Part shown: positions 45,378 through 57,830 of the stretch, in pieces
Position numbering within the stretch: position 1 is the first letter of the stretch
How the letters are laid out: the number at the start of each line of letters is the position of its first letter
Assembly: GCF_000835495.1 (NCBI RefSeq)
Contig: NW_015622541.1
Span: forward strand, 3,162,001-3,226,000
DNA from: Cladophialophora immunda
Lineage: Eukaryota > Ascomycota > Eurotiomycetes > Chaetothyriales > Herpotrichiellaceae
Direction: 5' to 3'
DNA length: 64,000 bases
Notes under the pieces: generated by a model
The model's database searches: none
Told to the model about the DNA's origin: nothing
The model's input: only the letters and a program-made list of their open reading frames with translations
Program-made: the position numbers and the translations under genes

Positions 45378-46833
45378 ATGGCCAATGTGAAGGACGAGAC
45401 GCGCGAGTTGGCGACATTTCTATCCCAGCTTACCTACGAGCAGCTACCTAAGGAAGTTGTCGACATTGCAAAGGTGTCAATCCTGAACATCATCGGCTGC
45501 GCAATAGGTTCCTCAGACGCCTCACCCCGGCGCAAAGCCATTGCAGCGTTACTACCTGATAAAGTATTGGAGAGTCCGTCGGCAGCAGATGCAGCCACTA
45601 TCTGGGGCCGCCCAGAGCGTACAGACGTTGAGACGGCGACAATTCTCAATGGAATAGCTGCCACCGCCCGAGACTATGATGACACCCTGCTTCGAACTGT
45701 CATCCACCCCTCTTGTACCGCTATCACGGCCGTGCTACCATGGGCGGAAGTCCATCACTTGTCCGGCAAGGAACTGATCCTGGGATTCGTGGCAGCGTTC
45801 GAGACCCAGGCTGCGGTCGCGAATGCAATTTCTCCATCCCACTATGACAATGGCTGGCGAGTGACATGCACATGTGAGGGGTTTCAGGGACTGACTCGGA
45901 CTCAGGCATATTACTGGCTCAACCGGGGCTTTCAGTGCCGCCGCAGGCATTTCGAAGCTCCTACGACTCACTCCGGACCAATTTGCTGCAGCGCTGGGCC
46001 ATGCATCAAGCATGGCTTCAGGGATACGTGCCATGTTCGGCACCGACACCAAAGCACTGCACGTAGGCCATCACGGGCGTAACGGTATCGTGGCAGGCAA
46101 GCTTGCCAAGCACAACTTCGGTAGCTGTCCTGCGTCCATAGAAGCTTGGGCACGTCTCGTGTCTACCACGGTCGACACGAGTCTCATCGGTCACCTGGCT
46201 AGGGGCGGACCGTGGCAAATCTTGACCAACGCATTCAAGCCATACCCTTGCGGTATCGTGATCCACCCGCTCATCGACGCCTGCCTCGAGGTCTTCAGAT
46301 CGTTTTCTCTCAAAGACAGTGCTAAGGCTAAGGAAGGGCCTCAAGACCTGAACGACCTGGCCGAGATCCAAGTCACTGCGAATCCACAGCTTGTGAGGCT
46401 GTGCAACGTACGACATCCCCGCACTGGGCTAGAAACCATCTTCTCCTTGTATCATGGTTGCGCCGTCGCTCTAGTCTACGGCCGGGCCACGCCAGCCGAG
46501 TTTTCGGATGAAGTGGCAGCGAACGTTCCTCTCGTTCACATTATCAGAGACCGTATTTCGGTCCAGACGGATTCCAAGTTACGTGACGACGAAGCTTACC
46601 TAACTTTCAGGTCGTCTACGAGGGCGGATAGCCTCAAGACAGTCTACATCAAGCATGCCACGGGCTCGATAGGGAACCCTATGTCTCAGGCTGAGTTGGA
46701 AGAGAAATTCTTCGACCAAACGGAGAAGTATCTGGGCAAGGAGAAGGCTAGAAAAATAGTGGAGACTTGCAGAAATTTGGATTCGGTAGTGGATGCTCGC
46801 GACTTTGCTAAGTTGCTTTCTACATCACAATGA
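45378..46833 (+). CDS. MmgE/PrpD family protein (2-methylcitrate dehydratase / cis-aconitate decarboxylase fold)
   Basis: A two-exon gene of about 468 residues. N-terminal blocks are LNIIGCAIGSS and ARDYDDTLL near the active-site region, then HPSCTAITAVLPWAE. The exons meet at YDNGW followed by HITGSTGAFSAAAG, which requires a GC-AG intron at 45857-45905 (GCGAGT donor). Later blocks are GIRAMFGTDTKALHVGHHGRNG and FKPYPCGIVIHP, typical of the second domain. The family includes 2-methylcitrate dehydratase, cis-aconitate decarboxylase and bacterial epimerases or lyases of dicarboxylates; the reaction here is most likely dehydration, hydration or decarboxylation of a branched tricarboxylic or dicarboxylic acid. 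No mitochondrial presequence is evident. It could work with the PEP mutase-type lyase at 53977. Confidence 0.92.
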
Positions 46834-47227
46834 TGCATATGCTAGAATCATCGCTAGAACATCCTTGGGTCACCTGGGATAAGACTACCATAGAACAACT
46901 TGAAACCCATCCTTGTCTTGGGCTTTTCTTGAAGTTGGTCTTAGTTGTCGATACCTTGCGGTCTATTGAACTTAACTGAGTCTCACAACTACTGCGTATC
47001 TTTTGGCATTTGACATCCCATGGCTCAGGCTCGAAGGCCTTTTGCCCTTCCACGCGATGCGCAACTATTTACTTTATTTATCACAGGGTATGGTATTGAT
47101 TGCCCATCTCTGCTCGAGAACCACAAGCACAGCGTCCGTGGCAGCTTCAGGTGATACACTAAAATCAAAGGCGGTAACAACGTTGCACTTCATGGCTACG
47201 AAACTCATGTACCTAATACCATCGGTC
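46834..47227. other. Intergenic between convergent 3' ends
   Basis: A gap of about 395 bases between the ends of the MmgE/PrpD and P450 1 genes. Nothing gene-like seen. Confidence 0.4.
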
Positions 47228-49206
47228 CTAATACTTCGTCTCTTGCTTGTAATCAATGTGAGACAACTCCAGTCCCGTCGCCTGAGCTTCCTCCCAGTCT
47301 CGACGCAGCACCTCAGCGTGATGCGGGCTCCGCGGACGGATATCTAATTCACCACGATGTCAGCACATGGAACAACTGCCCATATAATATGCAGGCGAGT
47401 GTTTCGATTCGACTCACCACAAACGAAAGGTTTCGCAATGGCCATCCCGCCCGGTAGATAGCCAGTCGTGAAACTTGGGTCGACGGGGATCTCGCGACCG
47501 TTCTCGTCCTTTGCGAGTCGTAGGTTGAATCCCCACATCAGACGGGCGATGTTGATGAACAGACTCCTTTCTGCGACGTGCATTCCGGGACAAATGCGGC
47601 GCCCGCCGCCATAGGCATAGTGGTCTCGCATGTTTGGGTCTGCTACTGTGGTCGCCTCTGCCGCGGATAAAGGGTGGTTGAAGAAGCGCATCGGCTCGTA
47701 CTGGACAGAAAGAAAGCAAAAGTCATTGCAATTAGCACCGGATTGCACTCCTGGTCATACTGCTCTTCAACGTGGATCTCTTTTCTTACCTTTTCCGGTT
47801 CGGGGAAGCGCTTCGGGTTGTGATGAATGCCCCACGTGTTGATCATGACCACGCTGCCCTGTGGGATGAAGTATCCTTTGTACCAACCATCTTGCATGGC
47901 GTAGTGGTTCGTTCCGAACTTGTTTATGGACCTCCAACGCATGAGCTCCTTCACCATGGCCCTGATGTATGGCAACTTCTCCTCGTCTTCGAAGGTCGGG
48001 GTTCTGTCGTTGCCGATGACCCGGTCCAACTCCTCATGGGCGCGTTGTTGAACCTCTTTTCCGCGTGACAGCACGCCCACGATCAAATTGTTGAGTTGGA
48101 TGCTGGTCGTCTCCGCACCGGCTTCGATCATGGTGCCCAACACGTATGCCGCTTGGAGCTCGTCAATGCCCTTCTTCTGCCATTCGCTGGTCATGAAGGC
48201 TTTGCCGAAACTGTGAGGGGCTGTCCCCTGGTCGATCTCTGCCTGCATTCGACGCCAGAAGTACATCCATACCTCCGAGTCTTTACGGTGGATCTCCGCT
48301 CCGAAACTCCTCCAGTTGCTCACGAGGTCGAAAATTCGATAGTTTGCGAGTGCTGGGAAGCTGTCTACCAGCCAATTCCCAGGACGTCGGATGTGGCCAA
48401 ATCTTTGGAGGACCTCGAAAATCTTCATGAGGTCCGGATGTTCCCCTGCGCTAAAAGTAAGGACTAGATTCAAAAAAGGTATTATTCAAGCACACGTACA
48501 TTGTGGGAGGCGCTGGCCATAAGTGATCTGCATGATCAGGCTAGACGTATACCGGCGGTTATGCATATAGGTATCTGCAAAGAAAATATCGGGTCAGAAT
48601 GACGGTCGCATCAGTGCAGGTCTAAGGCCAAAAAAGCCAACCTTTAGGATTGTCCAGGATATCGACTGAGAGTTGTTTTGCTTCGTACAACTGTGCGGGA
48701 GCGTAGGACTTGGACATATTCGGAGTCAGAAGACGATGAATAATGGTTCGAATGGTCCTCCAGCGGTTTCCATGCGGCATGTTGACGACTCTGCGCCCTC
48801 CGCTCGCTGATTCAGAAGCCATTGGTAACGGTGGGCGGCTCGAGTAAATGACGCTCTTGCGGTCGATGATCTCCTTCACAGCCTCGGGAGAGTTGAGCCA
48901 GATGAAATCGGTGGCGCCCACTCTGGTACGGTATATTTCGCCATACTGGCGCGCCCACTTGATAGCGTTAGTGATGCCATCGTCTTTCATGTGATAGAAA
49001 GAGTGGTTGATGATGGGGAATGCTGGGGGCGCCGGCGGCATGTGTTTGCGGCGTGGATCCGAGAGAAGGGTCGTCCCAAGGTATACGAGAAAAACAAGGA
49101 TCAGGACCACCAGGGCCAGGTAGACATTCTGATACTGAGCGCTATGGATGACTCTTAATAGCAGCTGAGAAACATCTTCGACACTGATGGCTGCTGATTC
49201 GGCCAT
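47228..49206 (-). CDS. Cytochrome P450 1
   Basis: A microsomal P450. An N-terminal membrane anchor (a hydrophobic stretch including LALVVLILVFLVYL) precedes the proline-rich PPAPPAFP hinge. The I-helix is MIEAGAETTSIQ, the ExxR is KELMRWRS, and the heme loop is YGGGRRICPG, with tyrosine in place of the usual phenylalanine. At least five exons are needed; the small second one restores DTYMHNRRYTSSLIMQITYG. The last exon, ending at 47228, is DIRPRSPHHAEVLRRDWEEA. About 520 residues in the endoplasmic reticulum, needing cytochrome P450 reductase supplied elsewhere. It is divergent from the allantoate-permease-like transporter. It probably makes the first oxidation of a hydrophobic substrate, but this is inference. 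Confidence 0.9.
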
Positions 49207-49886
49207 TCTTCCCGAAGCTGGACTGATCTATGGGAGAGAAGGGTACCAGGATTGAGTGACGGCTTGGGTTCTGCACATTAGATAGACTTATCTAGTTACG
49301 TGAGATTTCCTCCGAGGGCTATTTAGCTATCACAATTAAGAGCCGTAGTAATCTCGTATTCCAGGTCTAAAAATCCCTAATGCAATATGCTATAGGACTT
49401 GGCCGGGGTCTTGCACCCCGCCTCAGCCTTAAGGTCACACCCCCGCTTAAGGTCCAGGCGGGGCGTCCTGTAGAAGTGGGGTGGTCAGTGGAATCGAAAA
49501 CGTTGTGCATCTTGCCAGCTAAATGATCTCGGCATGGTATTGGGTTGGCTTGAGTCCATGTGACCATGTTCGATTCGAGATCAGGTCTAAATGGTGAACA
49601 CCTGCAGGCTCCCCTTGCTGAATGGACGAATCCAAGAGGACAATAATAAACACTACTCTTATGAATTCTCCGCTGCCAGGTGCCAATTTCTGGGTTGAGA
49701 ACGGCGGAGACCAAGCGGGGGTTATATAGATTACGGACCTTGGGAACCTGTGGGGTGGTGCAGAGGAACTTTCAGTGTGGATGGTATAAAGCAGAGGAAT
49801 ATCTTTTGCCGCACCAGATCTCGAAGTTGTTGACAGCCAGATAGACCGTTCCAGTCAGACCTTCTACGTGGCTCTGATACTCCCAA
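49207..49886. promoter_or_regulatory. Divergent promoter, P450 1 / allantoate-permease-like MFS
   Basis: No gene. Two GTGGGGTGGT words lie at 49478-49487 and 49751-49760. They share the CreA-like core but not the CCCCACAT extension. Confidence 0.4.
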
Positions 49887-51598
49887 ATGTCTAATACTAC
49901 TGTGATCACGCCTCAGCCCCTCGAGCCTGATGATAAAATGCAAAAGTTGGGTGGATCGGAGCATGTCGACCTCTGCGATCTGCCCGAGGATGAGAAGCAT
50001 CCTAGCAGCGACAATGCCGTTAGTGATCCTAGCATGATTGCAAGAGAGAATCGTCTTCTGCGACGCGTTGATCTCCACCTTTTGCCAATCCTGGCAATCA
50101 TATTTGCCGTATCCATCATTGATCGCATCAATGTTGGCTCCGCTAGAGTTTTGGGCATGCAAGAGGACCTTAAATTGGCCGGAAACCGATACAATGTGGT
50201 TCTTCAGACCCTCTTTCCAGCCTACCTGCTGGCGGAGCTGCCTTCGAACTACATCCTGGTCAAGTTCAGCCCCAAGATCTGGCTGTCTTTCCTCGTGATC
50301 GCGTGGGGTGCGGTGCTCACTGGTATGGGCTTTGCAAGCAATTGGAAGGTCGTCGCCTTCCTTCGCTTCTTGCTGGGTGCCTTCGAAGGTGGCGTCCTCC
50401 CAGGAATAGTATACATAATCAGCTGTTGGTATGTAATCCATCGTCGCCGGGCATGGACGAGATGTGGCAAACTGATGTTGTCTCTGTCTAGGTACTGTCG
50501 CTACGAGGTGCATCGACGTCTGAGCTGGGCGTACTCGGTCGGAGTGCTCGCGTCCGCGTTTGCAGGTGTACTCGCGTACGCGCTTGGGTTGATGGACGGT
50601 ATCCGCGACATGAAAGGATGGAGGTGGATCTTCGCAGTACGGATACTCGGACCAGAGTAGTTATACCACACGAAGCTAATTCATTCGAAGCTCGAGGGTG
50701 CCACGACTATGCTGATAGGAATCGCTTCCTGGTTTGCTATACAGGACTTCCCGGAGAACTCGACACTCTTCAATTCCGAGGACAAAGAGCTGTACACGGC
50801 CCGACTGCTGCGTGACCGCAACAACGCGAATGTGGAAAAGATCACGATGCCAATTCTCAAGGAGGTACTTAGTGATTGGACGAGTTGGTTCCAATTCCTG
50901 CTATTCACATTCACCAATACGTCGACATATAGCCTTGCATTCTTTGTGCCGACCATCCTCACGGTATGTCCTTGGATCACTCGATACCGTATCACCGCTT
51001 CTAATAACAATTCGCAGGGAATGGGCTACACTGGACTCAAAGCAAGTCTATACTCGGCTTGGCCCTACCTGGCCACCATGGGTGCCATGTGGATCTTTGC
51101 CTATGTGAGCGACAAGACCAAGATGCGCACGCCAGTCATTTGCACCCAGAGCATCCTCTTGCTGATCGGCCTCCTTCGTAAGTTGCCCTGTCCTCTGACT
51201 TAACTTGCTCCTCCTGATGATTTCCGCAAGTTATCCGGCCCAACTATTCCAATGAGGTCCGGTACTTTGGCGTATTTCTGGCTACGATCGGCTGCCAATG
51301 CAATGTTCCAGCGCAGCTGTCTCTCGCGCAATCCAATGCATCGGGATCCGCTAAGCGATCCATCATGGCCGCTGTCGTGATCTGGGGTGGTCCTATTGGT
51401 GGCATAATCGGCAGCAACATCTTCCGTGAGCAGGATGCTCCTACATATGTCCCCGGTTTGTATACCACAGTTGCCATGGCTGTGGTGATTACTGCTGGCA
51501 GCGTTTTTCTTGCATTTATCTATCATAGGAGAAACCGAATCGCTGAGAGGACCAGCACTCTTGTGGACGGTGTCCCAGGATTCAAGCACTCGTTGTGA
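49887..51598 (+). CDS. Allantoate-permease-like (anion:cation symporter) MFS transporter
   Basis: A 12-helix MFS carrier of the Dal5/TNA1 family. TM1 holds ILAIIFAVSIIDRINVGSA. TM2-4 include LFPAYLLAELPSN and RFLLGAFEGGVLPG, the family's acidic motif. After the cytosolic loop come IGIASWFAIQDFPENS and TM7-12, ending with VPAQLSLAQSNASGSAKRS, typical of this clade. Introns are found after YIISCW, at GWRWIFA, at SYSLAFFVPTILT, and before IRPNYSNEVRYFG. The family imports organic anions such as nicotinate, allantoate or other carboxylates with protons. A carboxylate intermediate or substrate of this region is a fair guess. The relic at 8074-8924 is a decayed relative. Confidence 0.92.
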
Positions 51599-53976
51599 CT
51601 TCTGTGCAACGATTTTAACGAATACACCAACGGTAGAAAGCCGGTTTCATGTATCTAAAAGAGGGTTCATCAAGTTTTATTGATTTGCAAATCTTAATGT
51701 GAGTGGAGGACACATACATAAATCTATTGCCTTCGAGGGGGTCTTAATAGTGTCGCAGAAGCATGTAGTTATCTGTTTCACTAGCACCGCGCACTCGGCA
51801 TCAAGGGCCGTGCTGTCATTTCTCACTCTTTGTACACATAGGAGAGTCGTTTGCCACCCTGTCTTTGCCAACAAGCTCACTGTATGCTCAGAAGTCTTCA
51901 CTCCACGATCCTTGCTTGTTCGAGACGAAAGAAACGAGCGTACCGTGGTTCGGTGCAGGGCCTGTAGGGCACCTTCACCGAGTGCATAGATAGGATGGTG
52001 GAGTTTGGGCTCAAGAATATCGACCTAGCCAACTTAGGCACACTTATTAGCTCCTCCAACTTACAGCATACGGCGAAGTTGTATTAGTGACTGACTATAG
52101 ACACTGCAATTCTAGCAGACATTTTCGGTTCTTCGGCGAGGCGGGAGCTGGCGTAGACGGAGTTTTTCCGACACCGTTACTGTAGAGACCCCGATGTCTA
52201 CGGTCAAGGCTCCCAACGTGATTTTTCTGACACGTATTGGTAGCTTGAGGCCTCACAAAATGCGTGGTTAGATCACATGACCTAAGTGGTCATTGAAGTG
52301 TAGAAAACTGTGGTCGTCATATTACTGTTATTTGTCATTTATCGCATCTTTCTCCGCTCCCAAAAGAGCTAACATCTCTTTCAGATGCCGCGACTTCTCG
52401 CGACATTAGTTAAAAATATCCCGTATAGGTATCCATAGTCCTGGTAGGCAGCAATTCCTACATTAAATATGGGTCCGTGTGTCAAGATTGCAAGTGAAAT
52501 GCCTCGTGCCGCCAATTTGACTAAAGAGAACTATTCTTCTCATAGCTACTTTGCTATTGTGACAGTGAGCAGCGACTGGTTTAACCAGGCCCAAGAGATC
52601 AACCAATACTTAAACGTACGATGAAATAATTAGGAAGACTGAAAAGCTGATTGGATGGAATTGGACAGGCGTCAAGCTGAGCGTGATAAGGCAGACTGGA
52701 TTTGATACAATATGGCGAGTCTACAGTAAGATATGAGAGGGAATTTGATTTATCGCTGGCGCTTTTGCCATGAAAGGGGCGCGAATGGTGCACTGCAATA
52801 GCCATAACTAATGATTAGATCTCATTCCTGTTCAAATTAATCCGTTATAGTATTCTTACCGTGTTCGCACCACCACCGTAAATCGTGGTTGCTTTGAGGG
52901 TACTCACAATGGTTATCAAGATCCCACTAATTCGAATTCGTGGATGTATCCCAAAGGTTCAAGTCACGGGCTCTGGCAGCAAGGCCGAGGGAACAACACA
53001 GGCCCCAACGAGGCTAAAAATTCGTGCATGCAAGATAAATTTGTGCATGTAAGATAGACCTTGTCTATGGAACACGACAGATAGCTCCAGTAGTGGCAAC
53101 CTGCATATTGCTAGTAATGGCGAGAGATTTTGAATCTCGAATGATGGCGGCAGATCAGAGTGATGAGCAAGTTAGGGCTGGCATAAAACGTGCTTTCAAC
53201 CAGTATGCTCTGACGTGGAGAGGTGCCATGTGTCGGACAGCGGTCACCAGACCGATAGAAGAGAGTATGTAGGTAAGACTTGGCAGCTCGTAGTTCTCAT
53301 ATGCCACTCTCATATCTTGCAGACTCACCGTTTCGTCTCGTCCTGACGTGCGAGACTGTGGACTCACGTCAGAAGTCTTGACCAGTGTCGACTTCGCCGA
53401 TGAATAAACTGATCCAGCATTTGCGGAGAAACTAGCCATCAGAAAACTCCTACCCCCTTATTGATTTTTGTACTCCACAGTATGGGTGTACTGTATGGCC
53501 AGGTGGCCTTGGAGTAAAGACTCTGAGGATCGCTTGTAACAAGTTCAAATTTTTACTGCACATCTCTTAGTTCCAGTCGCAGGTCTGGATCCCACCGTGC
53601 AGTTTCCTGAGTGTCTGTCGACGAAGGGGGAAAGGCTTCACGTTCTCTTGCGTTCCGTTATGAGGCAATATAACTTGAGCATTTGAGGTCGTACGTAGTT
53701 GAAGTTGATTGACTCGTCGGATGCACACCGGACGAACAATCGAGACTCTCCTTAGGTGGGGTGGTTCGGTCGTTGGGGTAGGTTATGTGAGCAACCGCCT
53801 CTCTAGCGCCAGCGGCCTCAGGGGCACGAGGGGAGAGCCCACGGACGCCGGTTCTCGGGGTGGGCTGCGATAGATGAATTTTGACACTTAGTAGATCTAT
53901 AAATTGATGTGCTATATGAATGCTAGAGAGTCGTGCTGGGCTTGCTATATTCAATATTTCAAGAATCGCTTTCGCC
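51599..53976. other. Long gene-poor intergenic region
   Basis: Nearly 2.4 kb, AT-richer than its surroundings, with no gene supported by family features. It holds a short imperfect direct repeat at 53021-53057. The minus-strand open frame at 53155-53439 is unsupported. The segment could be a regulatory region of the PEP mutase-type gene or a relic of an old insertion. Confidence 0.45.
53021..53057. repeat. Imperfect direct repeat
   Basis: Two copies of TTYGTGCATGYAAGATA in tandem, at 53021-53038 and 53040-53057, separated by a single base. Confidence 0.6.
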
Positions 53977-55142
53977 ATGGGGTCCTCGAGCCTCAGTCCC
54001 GCCGAGCGTCTGCGCTCCCAGCTAGCAGATCCAGATTTCTTGACAGTGTCTCTGGGGGTCTTTGATGGTTCGCACGACCATAGGCAACACGAAGCTACAC
54101 AACGAGGTCCTGCTAATTCCATTCACCAGGCATTTCGGCTCGCACAGCTCTCGAGCAAAATCCTCCAGCCTTGTACATGTCCGGGGCAGCCACTGCCGCC
54201 AGTATGCTAGGACAGCGTGCGTTTAGCATTCCAAGCACTAAATGGACGTAGACAGATGGCTGACGACCACCCTCACAACAGCTGACCTAGGGATTGCGAC
54301 TCAAGAACATTTCGTCCAAAACCTACACATGCTGACGTCTATTGCTGGTGGTACCCCAGTCATTGCCGACGCCGACACGGGATTTGGATCGGTTCTTAAT
54401 ATTGTTCGTACCGTCCAGAGCTATGAGAAAGCTGGAGCTGCTGCACTGCATATCGAAGATCAAGTCATGTAAGCTTTCTGTCTGTGTTCCGACTCACTCA
54501 TAGGCCGTCGTATGTGAGATCTAACTTATCCAGGCCGAAACGGTGCGGACATCTAGGAGGAAAGGAGGTGGTGTCCCGGGAGGAATGGAGAGCGCGGTTG
54601 AAGGCGGCAGTCTCTGCGCGCTCAGGCAAGCCCTCGGCTCCTTTGATCATTGCACGCACCGATTCTCTTCAAACGCACGGTTTGGATGAGGCAATTGAAC
54701 GAATCCGGATCGCCGCAGACGTGGGCGTCGAAGTCGGATTCGTCGAAGCACTCTTGACCAAGGAGGACGCACTCCGCGCTATTCGAGAGCTCGCTCCTCT
54801 ACCGCTTGTGCTGAATTTGCCCACATACGGCGCCACCCCGAATTTCACCAATGCTGAGGCAAAGGAGATGGGCTTCAAGATCACATGGCATCCCCTCGCG
54901 GGAGCTGTATCAGCGGTACACGCTCTTCGGAAGGCTTACGGAGAGGTCATGAACAAGGGCACAGACGTTGCAACCGCACAGGGAATGGGTCCTAAGGCGT
55001 TCTTTCAAGGTAGGTTACATTCTACTCTCTATGGTATCTCCAGATCAAGGTGGCTGACTTCCCCTTCAAAGTTATGGGCCTTGATGCCGCAATTGAATTC
55101 GAAAGCGAGATATCCGGAGGAAAGTTATACAGCAAGACCTGA
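53977..55142 (+). CDS. PEP mutase / isocitrate lyase superfamily lyase
   Basis: A C-C lyase of the PEP mutase-isocitrate lyase superfamily, about 290 residues in five exons. The fold markers after splicing are LGVFDGISARTALEQNPPALYMSGAAT, MLGQPDLGIATQE, the metal-binding VIADADTGFG (Asp pair) and the loop PKRCGHLGGK, close to the KKCGH signature of isocitrate lyases. EIERIRIAADVG-like helices and VMGLDAAIEFESEISGG end the protein. Joints of note are VFDG to ISART (a weak GTTCGC donor, so this intron is the least certain) and FFQ to VMGLD. The family includes 2-methylisocitrate lyase, oxaloacetate decarboxylase/hydrolase and phosphonopyruvate hydrolase. The missing C-terminal extension excludes true isocitrate lyase. 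Confidence 0.9.
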
Positions 55143-55637
55143 TACTGGAACGATTCCCGAGAGTAGAGATCCACCTCTGCAGGCTTCGACAACCATATCG
55201 CCTTGCTAAAAGTGCTTGAAACCTCTTCCCACATCATTAGTAGAACATGTGATCTGTTCTGTAAGCCCAAATTCCAACCTATCTCGCGAATTCGATGAGT
55301 AGGGTGTCGATCCCCACAGTTAGAAGGGGGACCGAATTCATATTGCAATATCAAGGGCCATATTCTCAGCGTTTGAATTCGTTCATCGAAGGCTAGAATT
55401 CCTCTCAACTTCTTTAAGATGCCGGAACGCACCTCAACAGCCCATTATCTCTAAAAGGGACCCCAGGTAGTTGGTTTATTATTTCCCCGCTGGGCGAAAA
55501 AGCCGCAGGTTTCTCGCTAGATTCTGGCACCCGGTGGGGTAAGAGCTGGACGATACTGCATTCCCTTAAATATCGCTACATCGACATCAGTCAAGCGGAC
55601 CTCACCCATATACATCCAACAAAATTCTTGAGATTCG
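55143..55637. other. Intergenic upstream of P450 2
   Basis: A 495-base gap with no gene. A GGTGGGGTAAG word near 55534 shares only the GTGGGG core. Confidence 0.4.
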
Positions 55638-57686
55638 ATGGCCCACCTCGTAGATGTGATAAAAGCATTTCTGGGGAAAATTTCTCCCACTACGCTTCTT
55701 CTCATTGTTACCATTCTAATTCTATGGCATATACTCAGCGCTCGGTATCTGACACCGCTACGAAAGATCCCAGGTCCGTGGCTAGCAAGCGTTACCAGAT
55801 TATGGAAAGTCCACAAAACCCTGCAAGAGCATATGGAATGGGAAAACATCAGATTACATCAAAAATATGGTACGCTACGGGGAAACCGGTGTCTGCATTC
55901 TGCCGTTGCACCTACTAACGGGAAAAATCTAGGCCCAATTGTCCGAATCGCTCCCAACGAGGTGAGCATCGACGATCCTGAAGAGAGCCTCCGAATCATT
56001 TATGGCCCTGGGTCCCAGTATAAAAAGGTGCTCCAAATCCGCTGTGGTGCTTGCTCCCTTCTTATTCAAAGGCTAATGTTAGAATGTTCCCGTAGGCGCG
56101 CTGGTATGAAGCGTCTGATCCCCCAGACGCCTATTCTTTGTTCACCGATTCCAACATCCAGCGCCACGCCCACGATCGCCGAATGGTTTCCGCCGGTTTT
56201 TCCATGACTGCAGTTACAGAGATGGAAGATTTTATCAGCGATTGCGTGACTCTATTTGAGACTCGGTTGGGAGAGTCCGCAGACAAACGGGAGCCTATCG
56301 ACCTGGCACACTGGCTGCAATGCTATGCATTTGACGTTATCGGGGAGATCACGGTACCTAATGAACTCTCTCAACTCCGCCTGCCTCATTTGCCACTAAC
56401 ATGGCTCAGTTTGCAAGGCGTTTCGGCTTCCTTGACAAAGGCGAGGATGTGGGAGATATCATGAAAACCTTGGATGGCTTTCTCTCCTTCTCTGCTAAAA
56501 TGGGGACGATTCCCGAGCTACATAGGCCTTACACTACAGTGATGTCATGGCTTTTCCCGGGCAGCGACCCTTTCAGAAGTCTGAAAGAGGTATGTGATCT
56601 ATACCCTGGCTGTCCATTCCAGCATCAACCACTCTCATATTCCTAACAGCGGTTTCGGTTCTGGCCACCCCTAAGGCACACGGGCTTTTACTGAAAGACC
56701 ACTACAGTTCAGCAGAGTCAGCGTGGAGACTCGCGTAAAATGTGGCGCTCAGCACCCAGACTTCTTATCCCGGTTCATTGAAACCCACAACCAGAAGCCG
56801 ACCGATTTTCCAATGAGTGAAGTCTACAAAATGTGCATGGTACTTGTGTATGTATCTCCTTTCTGAGGACTTAGGCACCTGGGCGCTCACAAGGGTCTCG
56901 CTAGGGGAGCTGGATCCGACACAACTGCGATCGCTTTGCGAGCGACCGTTTACTTTCTGTGCAAGAATCCTGATAAGCTTGCCAAGTTACGAAGCGAAAT
57001 CGACGAGGCGGATCGAGCGGGCGGACTTTCGCCGGTCATTAAGTACAGCGAAGCGTTGAAGTTGCCGTATCTACAAGCAGTATTGAAGGAAGCGATGAGG
57101 TTGCATCCGTCGACCGGCTTTACTTTGGCGAGAGTAGTGCCAAAGGGCGGAACAGTGTTGCTGGGATATCCACTGCCAGAAGGAGTAAGTGACCAATTCC
57201 TGCATCCTGACTCTTTTGCTTTTCTTTGAAAGCACTATTCTTTTAGCTAATCTGACCCATTGTCGTAAGACCACTCTTGGTATCAATTCCTGGGTGGCAC
57301 ATCGCAACGAGAGTGTTTTCGGCGAAGACGTCGAATCATTCATCCCCGAACGATGGCTTGCATCAGAGGAATCAGCCAGGAAGATGGACCGTTATTTTCT
57401 CGAGGTAAAGTTCTGACTCTCCTTTGTGCTCGTTCCCGAGGATTGCAATTCTGAAAGCTGTGAATGCTGACCTCCTGTCAAAATCCAGTTTGGCCTGGGG
57501 TCACGCACGTGCCTGGGGAAAAATATCAGCCTTATGGAAATGTCCAAGGTGATACCGCAGATAATTCGCGCGTTTGATATTGAGCTCGTGAATCCTAAAA
57601 AGCCATGGAAGACCACGAACTGGTGGCTTGTGAAGCAAGCGGATATGGACTGCTACATAAAACGGAGAGTGAAAACTGAGGATTGA
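55638..57686 (+). CDS. Cytochrome P450 2 (pisatin-demethylase-like clade)
   Basis: A P450 with an N-terminal membrane anchor (TTLLLIVTILILWHIL), then KIPGPWLASVTRLW, an opening shared with fungal CYPs such as pisatin demethylase. Blocks in order are GPIVRIAPNEVSIDDPE, SWYEA-like then RRMVSAGFSMTAV, the I-helix GAGSDTTAIAL, ExxR in LKEAMRLHPSTGF, PERWL and the heme loop FGLGSRTCLGKNISLMEM. At least eight exons are required, and all visible joints keep the frame. About 500 residues in the endoplasmic reticulum. It converges on metallo-beta-lactamase 2 (143-base gap). Pisatin-demethylase-like enzymes often O-demethylate or hydroxylate aromatic phytochemicals; a similar detoxifying role would suit the region but is unproven. 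Confidence 0.9.
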
Positions 57687-57830
57687 TCAAAAGTGAAACA
57701 GAAAAATGGGATAAGACATGTTAAAGACCCAGGGAGAAGGAATAAAAGGAACTAAGAGTGGAAAATGGAAAGAAATATATTGATCCGGCTTCTCCAGAAA
57801 GCTATATATGGCATATTCCTTTTCCAAAAT

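Noticed and set aside
53155..53439. Minus-strand 94-codon open frame in the gene-poor region
   Set aside because: Low-complexity serine-rich start, no family features, no good splice continuation. Kept as unsupported.
53658..54122. Minus-strand 154-codon frame near the PEP mutase-type gene
   Set aside because: Overlaps the first exon of the real gene on the other strand and has no domain features.
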